The notes beneath the pieces are model-generated. The model had not been told where the DNA came from. It did no database searches and saw only the letters and a list, made by a program, of their open reading frames with translations. The position numbers and the translations under genes are program-made. A DNA stretch of 64,000 nucleotides, from positions 1,426,001-1,490,000 of the forward strand of contig JASFAU010000002.1 in assembly GCA_039704465.1 (NCBI GenBank), in the 5' to 3' direction. Below, one piece after another: positions 56,030 to 64,000 of this stretch; the stretch's first letter is position 1; every line of letters begins with the position of its first letter. Source of the stretch: Plasmodiophora brassicae (taxonomy: Eukaryota; Endomyxa; Phytomyxea; Plasmodiophorida; Plasmodiophoridae).

Positions 56030-58050
56030 CCGTAATTTCCGCCCTAGTAACCCCCCGGGCTGTTATCCCCTACCGCTGCACATTAATTGTCCGTAGCTCC
56101 ACGGAGTTCGGGTCCACATTGGACGGGACCCCGCCGCTCCACACGTCGATGTCGCGCGATGTGGAGATTGTCGGCCTTCGTAAGGCGAACAACGGGAGAT
56201 CCTGCAGTTGGCACCCTGACGGCTGCGGCGTATGCATCATCGTTGGATCACTAGTACGTTTCAAAATTGCGATCATTGAAAGTAGGTGATTATCGGGTCA
56301 TTCGCGTCACTGGGCTCATGTGAGGTTGTTCCAGCGGAAGGTGGCTTTGAAGAAGCTGTTGCTGTCGCAGTCATCCAGGACGGCTGTGAGCGTTGTCGAG
56401 TCGGATACCTTCCTCGGAGCTATAATAAGATACGTGGTCGATTCGTGGGCAGATTTGCCCAGGTTGTCGAGCTGTACGCTTCATCGGACAATTCTCACAA
56501 GCGACGCAAGGACGCGCGCAACTGTGGCATGGCATCGTGTATTCTCCTTGATGCGATTCCTTTACTGGAATAAAGCGACCACGTCCTCAACCCGTGATGC
56601 CCACATGGCGCCACGTGTTGAGGATCGTGTCCGTGCTGATCTGATCCCAGCTCTCATACGCCCACGTAGCCACGTCCTGACGCGTGGGCTCTGGCGAATG
56701 TCCTGCCGACTTGTCACGAAGCCGAGATGCCGGTTGCGCATGTAGTCCTTGAACGGCTTGTTGACGCCGACGTCCAGGACTTGGAGTTTTGACGTGTATC
56801 CGGCGACTACGACTTCGACCTGGGCAAAGAGAATCAGGCGCCTTCATAGACGTGCACATATTCCTCCGCCTTGCTTACTTCAGTACCGAAATCTGCAAGC
56901 TTGTCGACGACACTTGCCTCGAGGTGCGCCGAGAAGCTGTCCAACATCAGGTACGAATACGTAGCCTTGCGCTGCTGAAGCCACGGCCGCCATACGCGCT
57001 CGATCCACTCTTTCATGACATCAGTGTCGACCCAGGCATTGTCTTGCACCGTCATGATGACGCCTGATGGGAACCCGCGACGCACACACTCCCCCGTGAC
57101 CTCTCGATGAACACGACCATCGCGCTTGCCGCGAAACACCATGAACACCGGAAGTTTCTCGCCGGACAGTGTAACCCCCAGCAATGCGGTGGCACGCATG
57201 CAGGAACCGTTCCCAGCGATTGACACTGTCCGTTGCCCACGCCGTGCCAGCGTGTACAACATCGGCATGTCAAACGGCAGGTCCGTCTCGTCAATGTTCA
57301 CAACGAATTCAGGCGTTAGCATCATCATTCGAATGTGAGCATTGACGGCGTGAACGAAGTCCCGCATGACTTCGGCCGAGTGTCGCGTATTCTGTGCGAC
57401 GTGGGTCTTGCGTCGCGTGACCAGGTTTTCGCGGAGCACGAACCGGTAAATTCGCTTCCGAAGAGCCCAATCGTTGCCTTCGCAAAAGCTGGGCTGGAAC
57501 CTGTACAAACATGTCATACGTTTTCGTTGAACACTCGAACACCATCGACAAACCGTCGGCACACATGAAACAGCATGGTGGCCGTGACAGGGAGCGACTT
57601 CTCCCGCAACTCCTCGAAGTGCTTCATCAGGTGAGCATACACATCTGCACCTTCCACACAGTGACGGATTGACGAAGCCGGGCGGTAGACCTTCGCTCCG
57701 CGGTAGACGTCCTCTTTGTCCAGCAACTTCCGCCACCGCTTGATTTGACGGTAATCGACGCCGTACTTCTGGCTGGTTCGGTATACCTTGCCAGGTTCCT
57801 CGTACGCCTCAATGGCGATGGCGATCTTCTCGCCGAGGGTGAACCGGACGACACCACGGCCCATCAGCGACCTCGACAATAGGAAATGCGGATACCGTTG
57901 GACTCCTCTCGACGCGCGCTTTCGTTTGGCGCCATTTTCCTGCTCTCGTTGTCCCCCTAGGGTGAAAAGTCCCGCCCAAATATCCCCACCCAGCCAGTTG
58001 CAAATGTCCGTAGAGCACATTGGCGGGGGTTATTAGGGCGGAAATTACGG
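56030..58050 (-). mobile_element. Pogo-like (Tc1/mariner superfamily) DNA transposon
   Basis: Terminal inverted repeats of about 26 bp, CCGTAATTTCCGCCCTA then [G/A]TAACCCCC, at 56030-56056 and 58024-58050 with one mismatch; TA duplication at 56028-56029 and 58051-58052. It encodes a transposase on the minus strand. The insertion is younger than element C, whose LTR it splits. Confidence 0.92.
56587..57864 (-). CDS. Pogo-like transposase (HTH plus DDE), possibly frameshifted
   Basis: ATG at 57864. N-terminal helix-turn-helix region (FTLGEKIAIAIEAYEEPGKV, KYGVDYRQIKRWRKLL). A short intron near 57475-57518 (GTATGA donor) leads to FCEGNDWALRKRIYRFVLRE and the DDE_1 core: FVVNIDETDLPFDM (first Asp), YLMLDSFSAHLEASVVDKLA (second Asp) and, after a 59-nt GTAAGC...CAG intron, SKLQVLDVGVNKPFKDYMRN (third Asp). 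The end TRQDVATWAYESWDQIST, then ILNTWRHVGI, is typical for pogo/Jerky-type proteins but lies in a different frame, so a one-base indel near 56700 or another intron must be assumed. The three catalytic Asp are present. Confidence 0.75.
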
Positions 58051-58127
58051 TAGTCCAGGACCGTCAGGTCAGGTGGCAGCACGTTGATGTAGGGAACGAG
58101 ACGCTATAAATAGAGCCCCGCTCTACA

Positions 58128-59220
58128 GACTACACTCTGGGGTACAAGCCGGGAACTTCAATGACGAACGTGGACGCGTCGAGCCGCGTCGAGTATCGAC
58201 ACCACTCGGGCGAGGCCGTCGTCGATCCGGCACTCGTCGAGTCGGAGTCGGATGCGAGCGATATGGAGGCGGATCTGGACGACGATGATGACCTGGCGGA
58301 CGTTGCGGAGGCGTTCGGTGTTCGAGCTGTCAACGTGACTGGCATCAGCGATTCTTGCGGGTGATGCCTCGTCCGATATGGTTGGCCTGAAAGACATGCA
58401 CGACCTGGATGGCACCGACGAGAAGGATGAGGACGACCCGGTGGGCGGCCGGACGTCAGTTCAGTTCAGTTCAGTTCAGTTCAGTTTATGTGTGCTTCGC
58501 GCTTTTCACGCAGGCGCCTCGTTCTCGGGTCCGAGGACCGAAGGGTCAACCAGCAGAACGCCAGCGTCACCCGGCCTGGCAGTGCCGGCCCATCACCTCT
58601 GTGCTATGTTCATCGCGTCTGGACGATATCGGGACGGGACTTGACTCGCTCGGAATTGCCGACTGCACTCTTTGTCGATCTACTTCACCATACCGCCTAT
58701 GTCGGGATGCCGACATACCCTTGTCTTGCGGGCCGTTCCTCTACCTCCCCAGTCGCTCAATCGAGATCCTTATTGCTCTGGCACTTTCGGCTGCCTGATC
58801 AGTAGATCACCCCTTCAACACTCGCAGCTGTTGGGTACCGGACATTTTTTGGAGTTGTTCGTGCCTCGAACTGGGGACCTTGTCCCACGACTGCTGCTGA
58901 CCAACCAGGTCACTGGGGCAGCCCCCCTGCCCGGACGTCATTGGCCTACGGGAACGGCAACGTGCGTATCCGATCTTGGGACGCGTGATCGAGGAGAAGG
59001 AACGGAACGAACCACTGAAGAGTCGATTGGCTGCGACGACGATCTTGAACGAGGAAGGCGTCCTGATGAAAGTGCGGTCACCTCGTCGAGCTGCGGATGG
59101 CGAACGGCAAGTTCTGTCTGTGCCAGAGACTGACCGTGGCAAGCAGCTGAAGAGAGCGCCTGACGATCCAGTCGCGGGGCACTTCGGCAAGGCAAGAACA
59201 ATCCAGAACCTGCAGCAGGC
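58128..59220 (+). pseudogene. Element B, RNase H/integrase linker and integrase zinc region start
   Basis: DYTLGYKPGTSMTNVDASSR follows the RNase H in gypsy Pol. An acidic stretch (SESDASDMEADLDDDDDLAD) comes next. From about 58965 the frame PILGRVIEEKERNEPLKSRL, GRQ...KRAPDDPVAGHFGKARTIQN runs into the integrase HHCC region (His pair). In between, 58381-58960 carries no recognisable coding sequence and includes a TTCAG repeat. It is cut at 59220 by the palindromic-end element. Confidence 0.75.
58456..58481. repeat. (TTCAG)5 pentanucleotide repeat
   Basis: Five perfect units inside the decayed linker of element B. Confidence 0.9.
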
Positions 59221-59470
59221 GGCGTGTAGACAGGACCGCCCCAACTAGGCCACGGGAGCAGCTGCTCTCGTGGCCTAGTTGGGCGGTCCGGTCTACAAAA
59301 CATCTCACCGGGGAAGCTCAAGCGCCCCGACGATCGAGCGATGTCCGCCGCCTACCTGTGTAGACGACTCGCAGACCTGCTCTCGTGCCTGGCGCGTCCG
59401 TACTATCTACACATCCTCCCATGGCTCTGTCATAACTCCGTGGCCAGATTTTATGACGTCATGACGTCAT

Positions 59471-59570
59471 AAAGGCGTCATAAGGCGTCATAAGGCGTCA
59501 TAAGGCGTCATAAGGCGTCATAAGGCGTCATAAGGCGTCATAAGGCGTCATAAGGCGTCATAAGGCGTCA
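59471..59570. repeat. Ten tandem copies of a 10-bp unit
   Basis: One AAAGGCGTCA followed by nine perfect TAAGGCGTCA units. It adjoins the 22-bp palindrome 59451-59472 made of two TGACGTCA sites, so the unit looks like an amplified half-site (GCGTCA/TGACGTCA). Confidence 0.95.
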
Positions 59571-59799
59571 TAACCACAAAACATATGGCAAGAAGACATG
59601 TTGCTGTATTCTTGATAAATCAGGTAGCAGATCATTCGCCGTCTCCCTCGCTGTCCGAATTGGGTATATCATCAACAGCACCTGTTTCGTCCACGTGCCA
59701 GTCTGGAACAGGCGCGCACGATGGGTCTACTGCAGCCAGTAGAGACTGCAACTCCATGATCAGCTCGAACTGCAACAGGTATCTTGGACACGAAGTCGG

Positions 59800-60132
59800 T
59801 CATTCGTGTCTGAGAAGAGGGTAACGATATTTCCGCGAACCCAGGACAGTACCGGAGGGAGCCGGAGAACCAACCGGACGCTCGGAATCAGCCGCGCGTG
59901 CAAGAAACCCATTGCCTGGGAGGAATCGATCGTTCAGGTGGGGGCACACGTTCAAGTGCGACCTCATTCGGGTTGTCGTTGCGGTCACATCACCCCCGCA
60001 ATGGTTGCAAACACAACGATCGCCGCCGTCGGCTCCATCATCGTCCCTGGCCTGATAGGGCGCTGTGAAGTGCTGTCTTAACGCGGCAATGTCGCTTGCG
60101 GTCGCTCTGGAGCGCTTCGCCGGCCTTGGCAT
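59800..60132 (-). CDS. BED-type zinc-finger fragment inside the palindromic-end element
   Basis: ATG at 60132; 110 residues. The basic N-terminus (MPRPAKRSRATASDIAALRQ) is followed by CVCNHCGGDVTATTTRMRSH, giving the C-x2-C...H-x4-C BED pattern completed by LNVC. BED fingers form the DNA-binding N-terminus of hAT transposases, including the DUF659 type seen at 1-1918. No hAT core follows, so this is either a truncated transposase or a stand-alone DNA-binding protein of the element. Confidence 0.6.
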   Translation of the reverse strand: MPRPAKRSRATASDIAALRQHFTAPYQARDDDGADGGDRCVCNHCGGDVTATTTRMRSHLNVCPHLNDRFLPGNGFLARAADSERPVGSPAPSGTVLGSRKYRYPLLRHE

Positions 60133-60414
60133 CTCGATTCTGGTGCTGCACGAATGGGGGGACAGTGCGCAATGCGCAGATTTCGGAGGCCGTGCACCAC
60201 TGTGTATGACGCCCTATGACGGGGGCTCTCCGGGATGACGTCATAATATGACGTCATACTTATGACAGTGCCGTGCATCCTCCCCAAAACTCTTCGTCTC
60301 TGCGGACTGCGAGGAGGCTCGAACTCCCGTCGGTGAGATGTTTTGTAGACCGGACCGCCCAACTAGGCCCGAGAGAAGCTGCTCCCGTGGCCTAGTTGAG
60401 CGGTCCGGTCTACA

Positions 60415-61000
60415 GGCGTTCTGGCCGGGCATGATCCGGGACGCGCGTCGATGCGTCAAACGTTGCCGAACATGCCAGCAGGCCAAGTCTCGGGTAGGTG
60501 GTACCGTCGGAGCAAGGGCTGCGACAGGAGTTCGCCGACGACAACGCCCCGTTCCTGCCCTGGCATTCAGTGCACGTTGACCACGTTGTGTACCTCCCCA
60601 AAACGTCGCGAGGGAACGAGCACGTCCTGACACATGTCGGATATGCCACGCGACATTGTTCCTGCCTGTGCGGCGGTACACGGCTGTGGAAACGGCGGAG
60701 ACCCTAATCCGGCACGTGTTCCTCCAGAAGGGGTTCCCGTTGAAGGTGGCGGCGGACCGTAGTCGGTCGTGGCGCAACGACCTGTTCGAAGTCTGCAAGG
60801 CGTTCGGGTTCCGGTTGGCGATGACGTTGGCGTAACGCATGTGAGCAAACGGGATGGCCGAGCGTCCGCATCGATACTTGAAAGCGTTTCTACGGACAAT
60901 GAGCGAAGAGGATCGAGGGCGGTGGATCTGCAATTAGAGTATCTGACCATCGCTTACTGCAAGGGCGTCTGCGAAACGGCCAAAGAGACGCCCCATCACC
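60415..61000 (+). pseudogene. Element B integrase core, decayed
   Basis: FWPGMIRDARRCVKRCRTCQ completes the HHCC finger (C-x2-C in RCRTC with preceding His pair at 59195-59215). HSVHVDHVVYLPKTSRGNEH, then a stretch with several frame changes (AETLIRHVFLQKGFPLKVAA, DRSRSW) and ANGMAERPHRYLKAFLRTMS, the segment with the catalytic Glu. Two stop codons precede ANGM. Interrupted at 61000 by the MITE. Confidence 0.75.
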
Positions 61001-61002
61001 TA

Positions 61003-61335
61003 CCGTATTTAACACTGCGCTGTGCCCCCCCATGTACAAGAAAAGTGCGTGATGGGTTCACCGCCATGTAAAGTTTTTGACCGTTTTTGCTGCGGTTTTT
61101 TGGTTCCGCCGCTGACTCCCGATACCCCGACCCGGGGCGGTACATTCAAGCCACTAGCTGTCGTGACGTATGCGGTCGGATCGGCACCACGCATTCCAGC
61201 TGCGACCTCGCAAATATTTGGGCCTTAAGTGGACATCAGACTGGTTCTCGCAGTCGGTGCTCGCAAAATTTCGATACTCAATTCTTTGGGAGGGGGGCAC
61301 AGGTCACTGGGGGCACAGCGCAGTGTTAATTACGG
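61003..61335. mobile_element. 333-bp MITE with about 27-bp terminal inverted repeats and TA duplication
   Basis: Ends CCGTATTTAACACTGCGCTG... and its reverse complement (one mismatch in the first ten bases), both finishing in a C/G run; flanked by TA at 61001-61002 and 61336-61337. Removing it rejoins element B (ETAKETPHHL to EFGRDAR). The first eight bases CCGTA[T/A]TT match the pogo element's CCGTAATT, so the pogo transposase family may mobilise it. No coding capacity. Confidence 0.88.
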
Positions 61336-61856
61336 TAGAGTTCGGCCGAGATGCGAGGTCCGCTGGAGTACGACGTTCGACTGCCGGACAAGCGGATCGA
61401 TCGGTATCGCGCGTACCTGCGCGCGGGCCCTTCAACGACGGTTACGTTCCGCATGGGAAATCGCCGAGCGCATGGCCAAGGAGGCGTACAGCAAGCGGGT
61501 TGTGAGGCAGAACGTCAACCGCTTCTCCCCGAATCCCGAAGTCGGCCAACTGTTCTGGGCCGATCGTGCGTCGAAAGTGTCAGTGGGTATGAAGGCGGAC
61601 GGACGCGGTTCCGCTCGCCGCTGACCGGGCCCTGGCGAGTACTGTATCAGCTGCCGAATACGGTCGGCACGTATCGTCTTCAGCAACTGCACGCGCAGGA
61701 AGAGGCCTCGTTCAACTGCGACCAGACGTTGCCTGTGCTCGACGGCGACGACGACAGCAGGGCTGCGGAGGGTGACGTCGATGCTGTCGGAGACGAGGTG
61801 GAGCTCGAGGGGGGACAGCGATTCAGAGGTGGACCCGGAGTTCGCTGTCCTGGATA
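61336..61856 (+). pseudogene. Element B integrase C-terminal region
   Basis: FGRDARGPLEYDVRLPDKRI, then, after frame changes, AWEIAERMAKEAYSKRVVRQ, VGQLFWADRASKVSVGM and RSPLTGPWRVLYQLPNTVGT, YRLQQLHAQEE: the post-core gypsy segment with the GPxxV motif. The acidic end DGDDDSRAAEGDVDAVGDEV is probably the Pol tail. No 3' LTR was identified. Confidence 0.7.
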
Positions 61857-62049
61857 AACTGGTGCCGTCTGATGCCGATATCAGCGACGGGGAAGAATCC
61901 CACCTTCGGCCCTGGGCAACGCGCGCCTACGCATAGCATTCGATCGCAGAGGGGGTGTAGCGGGCAGCCGTAGTGGGTGCGCGCTTTCATAGGTGGGAAG
62001 CAGCCGCAAAGACGCAGGTGCGCGCTTTCATGGTCGTGACGCCCCAAAG

Positions 62050-62280
62050 ACGCGGGAGCGTGATTGGCGGGATACAACCCGACGACCTTAACGGGTATTT
62101 GCTGCACACACCATCGATACCCACTCTAAAACGAAATACGTCCTTGTGATCCACATCACTGACATCAGTGCAAGACTCCACATCTAATTTTGACTGGGTA
62201 TGCTTTGGGTTTCTCTGGTCGGTGAAATTTGTTTGTCGGTCCGTGGGTCCGTGGGTCCGTGACAAACAAATTTCACTACA
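62050..62280 (-). repeat. Dispersed repeat R, copy 2 (inverted relative to copy 1)
   Basis: Reverse complement of the landmarks at 35551-35900: the hairpin TTTGTTTGTC...GACAAACAAA around three GGTCCGTG units (62229-62271) and the block with CATCGATACCC and GATACAACCCGACGACCTTA (62065-62115). Between them the two copies differ. Confidence 0.7.
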
Positions 62281-62520
62281 GCCTTGCCCAAGTACAGTTA
62301 GGGCAGCGTTCAACCAGCCGCTTTCCTTGTTCGTGCCGGTTAGTCATTATATCGTCAATTCCGTTGTCGTTTAGTCCTCTGACGTCGTGTTCCGTTTCCT
62401 TTACGTCGTGTCAGGGCAGGTAGGCGATTCGAGTTCGTTGCCGCGGAGTCCAACAATGATCGCAAAGCTTCCGCCTGAAGGTGGTCACCTCCCAGTCGAT
62501 CATACAAATCTCGAACCTGT

Positions 62521-63496
62521 GAAGACAATAACGAAGTGATTTATTCTATAATAATCGCTCAAGCGCCCCAGGCGCGGACTCAACCGCCGCAAAATGCGTG
62601 GCGGCCGATTCGAAACGCGATCGGGCGTGTGGAGGGTGACGGACTGGAAGAGGTGCGTGTGTTTCCACGTGTTCAGTACCAGCACGGCTTCATTGATACG
62701 GCACACCTTCTCGAAGTCGTGGAAGCCGCACGAAGTGCACGTTCCGCACGCTGGCGGCGTTGTTTGATGGCGTTAGTCGACTTTCCCATCGACTTCGCAA
62801 CCGCTTGACCGCCTTGGGCGAGTATGATGGAACGGAATTGGTTGATGTCTTCAGTTTCTTTGGTGGCGTCGTGGTCAACACTCATCGTGAACCTTGACGG
62901 CGTGTGACGTGGGGCTTTCAAAGTGACAATAAAATACGCGTCTGGCTGGCTCTTGTAGTGAACGGGCGACTCGGGAAATGTGATCTCTCGTAGGCGTTGG
63001 CGGACGCTGTAGTACGTAGAGGGGCCAGAGAAATGAAATGGGGCCCTTCGGATCGGACGTTCAGCTTGGGCAGTGTTCGTCCGGGGTCCGCTGACGGGTC
63101 AGCATGTGGGGACGTATTTCGGCAAACAAATGGGGTAATAGAGCGCCTCATCGGGCACGTGATGGAAAAGAGCGGATTGGGTTCACGATTCTCTCTATTT
63201 TAGTGGGACACCTTCTGAGCGTCGCCGTTTTTTTAATACTCTAATAGAGAGGCTTGGAATTACGAGGCTCTCTAGTTAGATAGCAACGTGATTCCAATGC
63301 TCTCTGTCGAGGATCATGTCGTACCACCGGCACACGGTGACGCCGTGACAGTGCGCGACTGCGTAACGTCCACGGCAGAGGCTCCGCCACTGACGCAGTT
63401 GTCGGTAACGGCTTGGCAAGCCCCTGTTACATAGCGTTACGTCGTCGCCGTCTCACGCCGATGTCGGTCGGAATAAATCACATCGTTATCGTCTTC
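62521..63496. repeat. Candidate inverted-repeat pair, 26 bp, 24 matching
   Basis: 62521-62546 (GAAGACAATAACGAAGTGAT...) and 63471-63496 are reverse complements except two positions. They contain AATAAA-type sequence on the strand reading outward. They may be the ends of a 0.98-kb element or convergent copies of one gene's 3' end; a target duplication was not clear. Confidence 0.45.
62673..62885 (-). CDS. Possible small helical protein, 70 residues
   Basis: ATG at 62885: MSVDHDATKETEDINQFRSI, then AQGGQAVAKSMGKSTNAIKQ and RRQRAERALRA. The middle has the spacing of a helix-turn-helix (A..MGKSTNAIKQRRQRA). It lies within the candidate inverted-repeat pair 62521-63496 and may be a DNA-binding fragment of a mobile element. 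Low support. Confidence 0.3.
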   Translation of the reverse strand: MSVDHDATKETEDINQFRSIILAQGGQAVAKSMGKSTNAIKQRRQRAERALRAASTTSRRCAVSMKPCWY

Positions 63497-63520
63497 ATCA
63501 GATTAACAGTCGTACGCGTT
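62886..63520. other. Gene-poor repeat-like sequence
   Basis: No supported gene. Imperfect inverted lines around TCTCTAATAGAGAG and GGCTCTCTAG occur at 63225-63280. Confidence 0.35.
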
Positions 63521-63979
63521 CTACGCGCTTCGAGGCGGCGAGCCCACCGGCGCCCCGCGCGCCGGTGCCATCCAGTGCCAGTCCCGCGTCACTGCGTCTC
63601 TGCCCTGACCCTGCTTCTGCACAACGCGCCACGAACGCCCGCTCGAGTCCGCGTCACGCGCAAGAGAGTCCAGGCAGATCGCGCCAGCAAGGCAGGCCGT
63701 CATTAAGGGGATCCATAACCAGTACCGGGACGTAAGCGCCAGGCGTACGCCGGTCGTACGGGCCTCAATCGCTTGCCTCAATCGCTTCGCAAGATAACGT
63801 TGTCCGTCGGCGCCATCCGCGTCGACGTCGTCCTGAGCCAGATCCAACACCCTGCGTTGTCTCGTCGACCCCGCCTCAGCAATCGTGCCATTCGTGTCAC
63901 CTCTAGCTACACCACGGTCCGTCTCGTGCCGCGTCAACGAGCCAAGGCATATGAGCACGTGCAAGGCAGTGTTGTTCAT
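63521..63979 (-). CDS. Hypothetical small membrane protein
   Basis: ATG at 63979, 152 residues, single frame. A short hydrophobic N-terminus (TALHVLICLGSL) could be a weak signal peptide, and one clear membrane span follows at about residues 85-105 (YWLWIPLMTACLAGAICLDS). The region between is charged (DLAQDDVDADGADGQRYLAK). No family recognised. It begins 21 bp from the right edge of the window, so an upstream exon may exist. Confidence 0.4.
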   Translation of the reverse strand: MNNTALHVLICLGSLTRHETDRGVARGDTNGTIAEAGSTRQRRVLDLAQDDVDADGADGQRYLAKRLRQAIEARTTGVRLALTSRYWLWIPLMTACLAGAICLDSLARDADSSGRSWRVVQKQGQGRDAVTRDWHWMAPARGAPVGSPPRSA

Positions 63980-64000
63980 GATCCAGAGTCAAGGGTCCAG

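Larger units (their letters stand above)
44130..58127 (-). mobile_element. Gypsy LTR retrotransposon C, reverse orientation, with three younger insertions
   Basis: LTRs at 44130-44343 and 55891-58127 (the latter split by a pogo element) differ at one visible base. GACT flanks it at 44126-44129 and 58128-58131, and element B's frame resumes across it (AYDYTLGYKPGTSMTNVDA). The coding strand is minus: Gag-protease 55796-54480, RT to 53684, element D inserted, RT/RNase H/integrase 47887-46384, a solo LTR inserted, then integrase end and chromodomain 46240-45059. It is related to element A throughout the coding region but has different LTRs. Confidence 0.9.
55891..58127 (-). repeat. Element C right LTR (its 5' LTR), split by a pogo-like transposon
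   Basis: 55891-56029 and 58053-58127 together match the left LTR; the pogo element plus one TA copy accounts for the gap. The TATAAATAG motif at about 58104-58112 corresponds to the LTR's TATA box on the minus strand, so the insertion separates promoter from the rest of the LTR. Confidence 0.9.
59225..60414. mobile_element. 1.19-kb element with near-palindromic 87-bp terminal inverted repeats
   Basis: Left end 59225-59297 and right end 60344-60414 are each almost palindromic (TGTAGAC...GTCTACA, with ACCGCCCAACTAGGCC arms around AGCAGCTGCT), and the two ends plus the adjoining AAACATCTCACCG form an inverted pair. GGCG flanks it at 59221-59224 and 60415-60418, and removing it rejoins element B's integrase (NLQQAA to FWPGMIRDARRCV). 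Inside lie a 10-bp tandem array, two pairs of TGACGTCA palindromes (59454-59469, 60236-60256) and a BED-finger frame. No catalytic transposase domain is visible. It could be a foldback or large MITE mobilised in trans; the ends match those of the 132-bp insertion at 36216. Confidence 0.8.

Noticed and set aside
59471..59570. CRISPR-like array
   Set aside because: The unit is 10 bp and directly tandem with no spacers, in a eukaryotic transposon; it is a minisatellite.
59225..60414. Two independent 73-bp foldback insertions rather than one 1.19-kb element
   Set aside because: The GGCG duplication lies only at the outer borders, the inverted similarity extends 13 bp inside the palindromes, and the host frame rejoins only when the whole block is removed.
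1..64000. tRNA and rRNA genes
   Set aside because: I looked for TTCGA-type B-box sequences with flanking cloverleaf arms and found none convincing; a tRNAscan or Rfam search is needed for certainty.

Overview
The window is eukaryotic nuclear DNA from a compact, GC-rich, intron-bearing protist. Host genes carry many short GT-AG introns, mostly about 45-75 nt, and lie close together on both strands. The gene set includes meiotic MSH4, APC4, CNOT11, ARPC4, eIF3a, mitoribosomal mS33 and the ciliary protein CFAP57, so the organism most likely has a flagellated stage. Short introns, GC-rich codons, AT-rich patches just upstream of start codons and the mix of gypsy, copia, hAT and pogo elements fit a plasmodiophorid-like rhizarian, but that placement is a guess.

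Layout. 1-2.1 kb: 3' part of a hAT (DUF659-type) transposase gene. 2.2-19.4 kb: gene-dense host region with mS33 (+), a 20-exon MSH4 (+), a PPR-like protein (+), APC4 (-), CNOT11 (-), ARPC4 (+), a small acidic hypothetical (-), a secreted/7TM protein (+) and eIF3a (+). 19.7-30.3 kb: an unrecognised two-exon gene (-), a tandem pair of two-exon type II membrane glycosyltransferase-like genes (+), five-exon CFAP57 (-) and a divergent Arf-like GTPase (-). A decayed copy of the CFAP57 3' end lies upstream of the first glycosyltransferase, so this block arose by segmental duplication. 30.3-35.9 kb: gene-poor, with a Cys-rich unknown gene and a 1.0-kb TA-flanked inverted-repeat element.

35.9-61.9 kb is a nest of transposons. 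An old, decayed Ty3/gypsy element (called B, + strand) can be followed from its reverse transcriptase to its integrase C-terminus, but it is split by: a 132-bp LTR-like insertion (duplicated site ACGT), a complete gypsy element A with identical 216-bp LTRs (CAAG), a truncated copia fragment, a gypsy element C in reverse orientation (GACT), a 1.19-kb element with near-palindromic ends (GGCG) and a 333-bp TA-flanked MITE. Element C contains a complete chromodomain gypsy element D (146-bp LTRs, TTCTT), a solo D-type LTR (TAATC), and in its right LTR a 2.0-kb pogo-like transposon (TA). The rejoining reading frames and target-site duplications fix the order: B is oldest, then A, C and the small elements, then D, the solo LTR and pogo inside C.

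62-64 kb: repeat-rich and gene-poor, with an inverted copy of a repeat also found at 35.5-35.9 kb, a candidate 26-bp inverted-repeat pair and two weak hypothetical genes. No tRNA, rRNA or CRISPR array was recognised. Exon boundaries are my reading of splice signals plus protein continuity. For the genes where I give every exon, the summed exon lengths are divisible by three.
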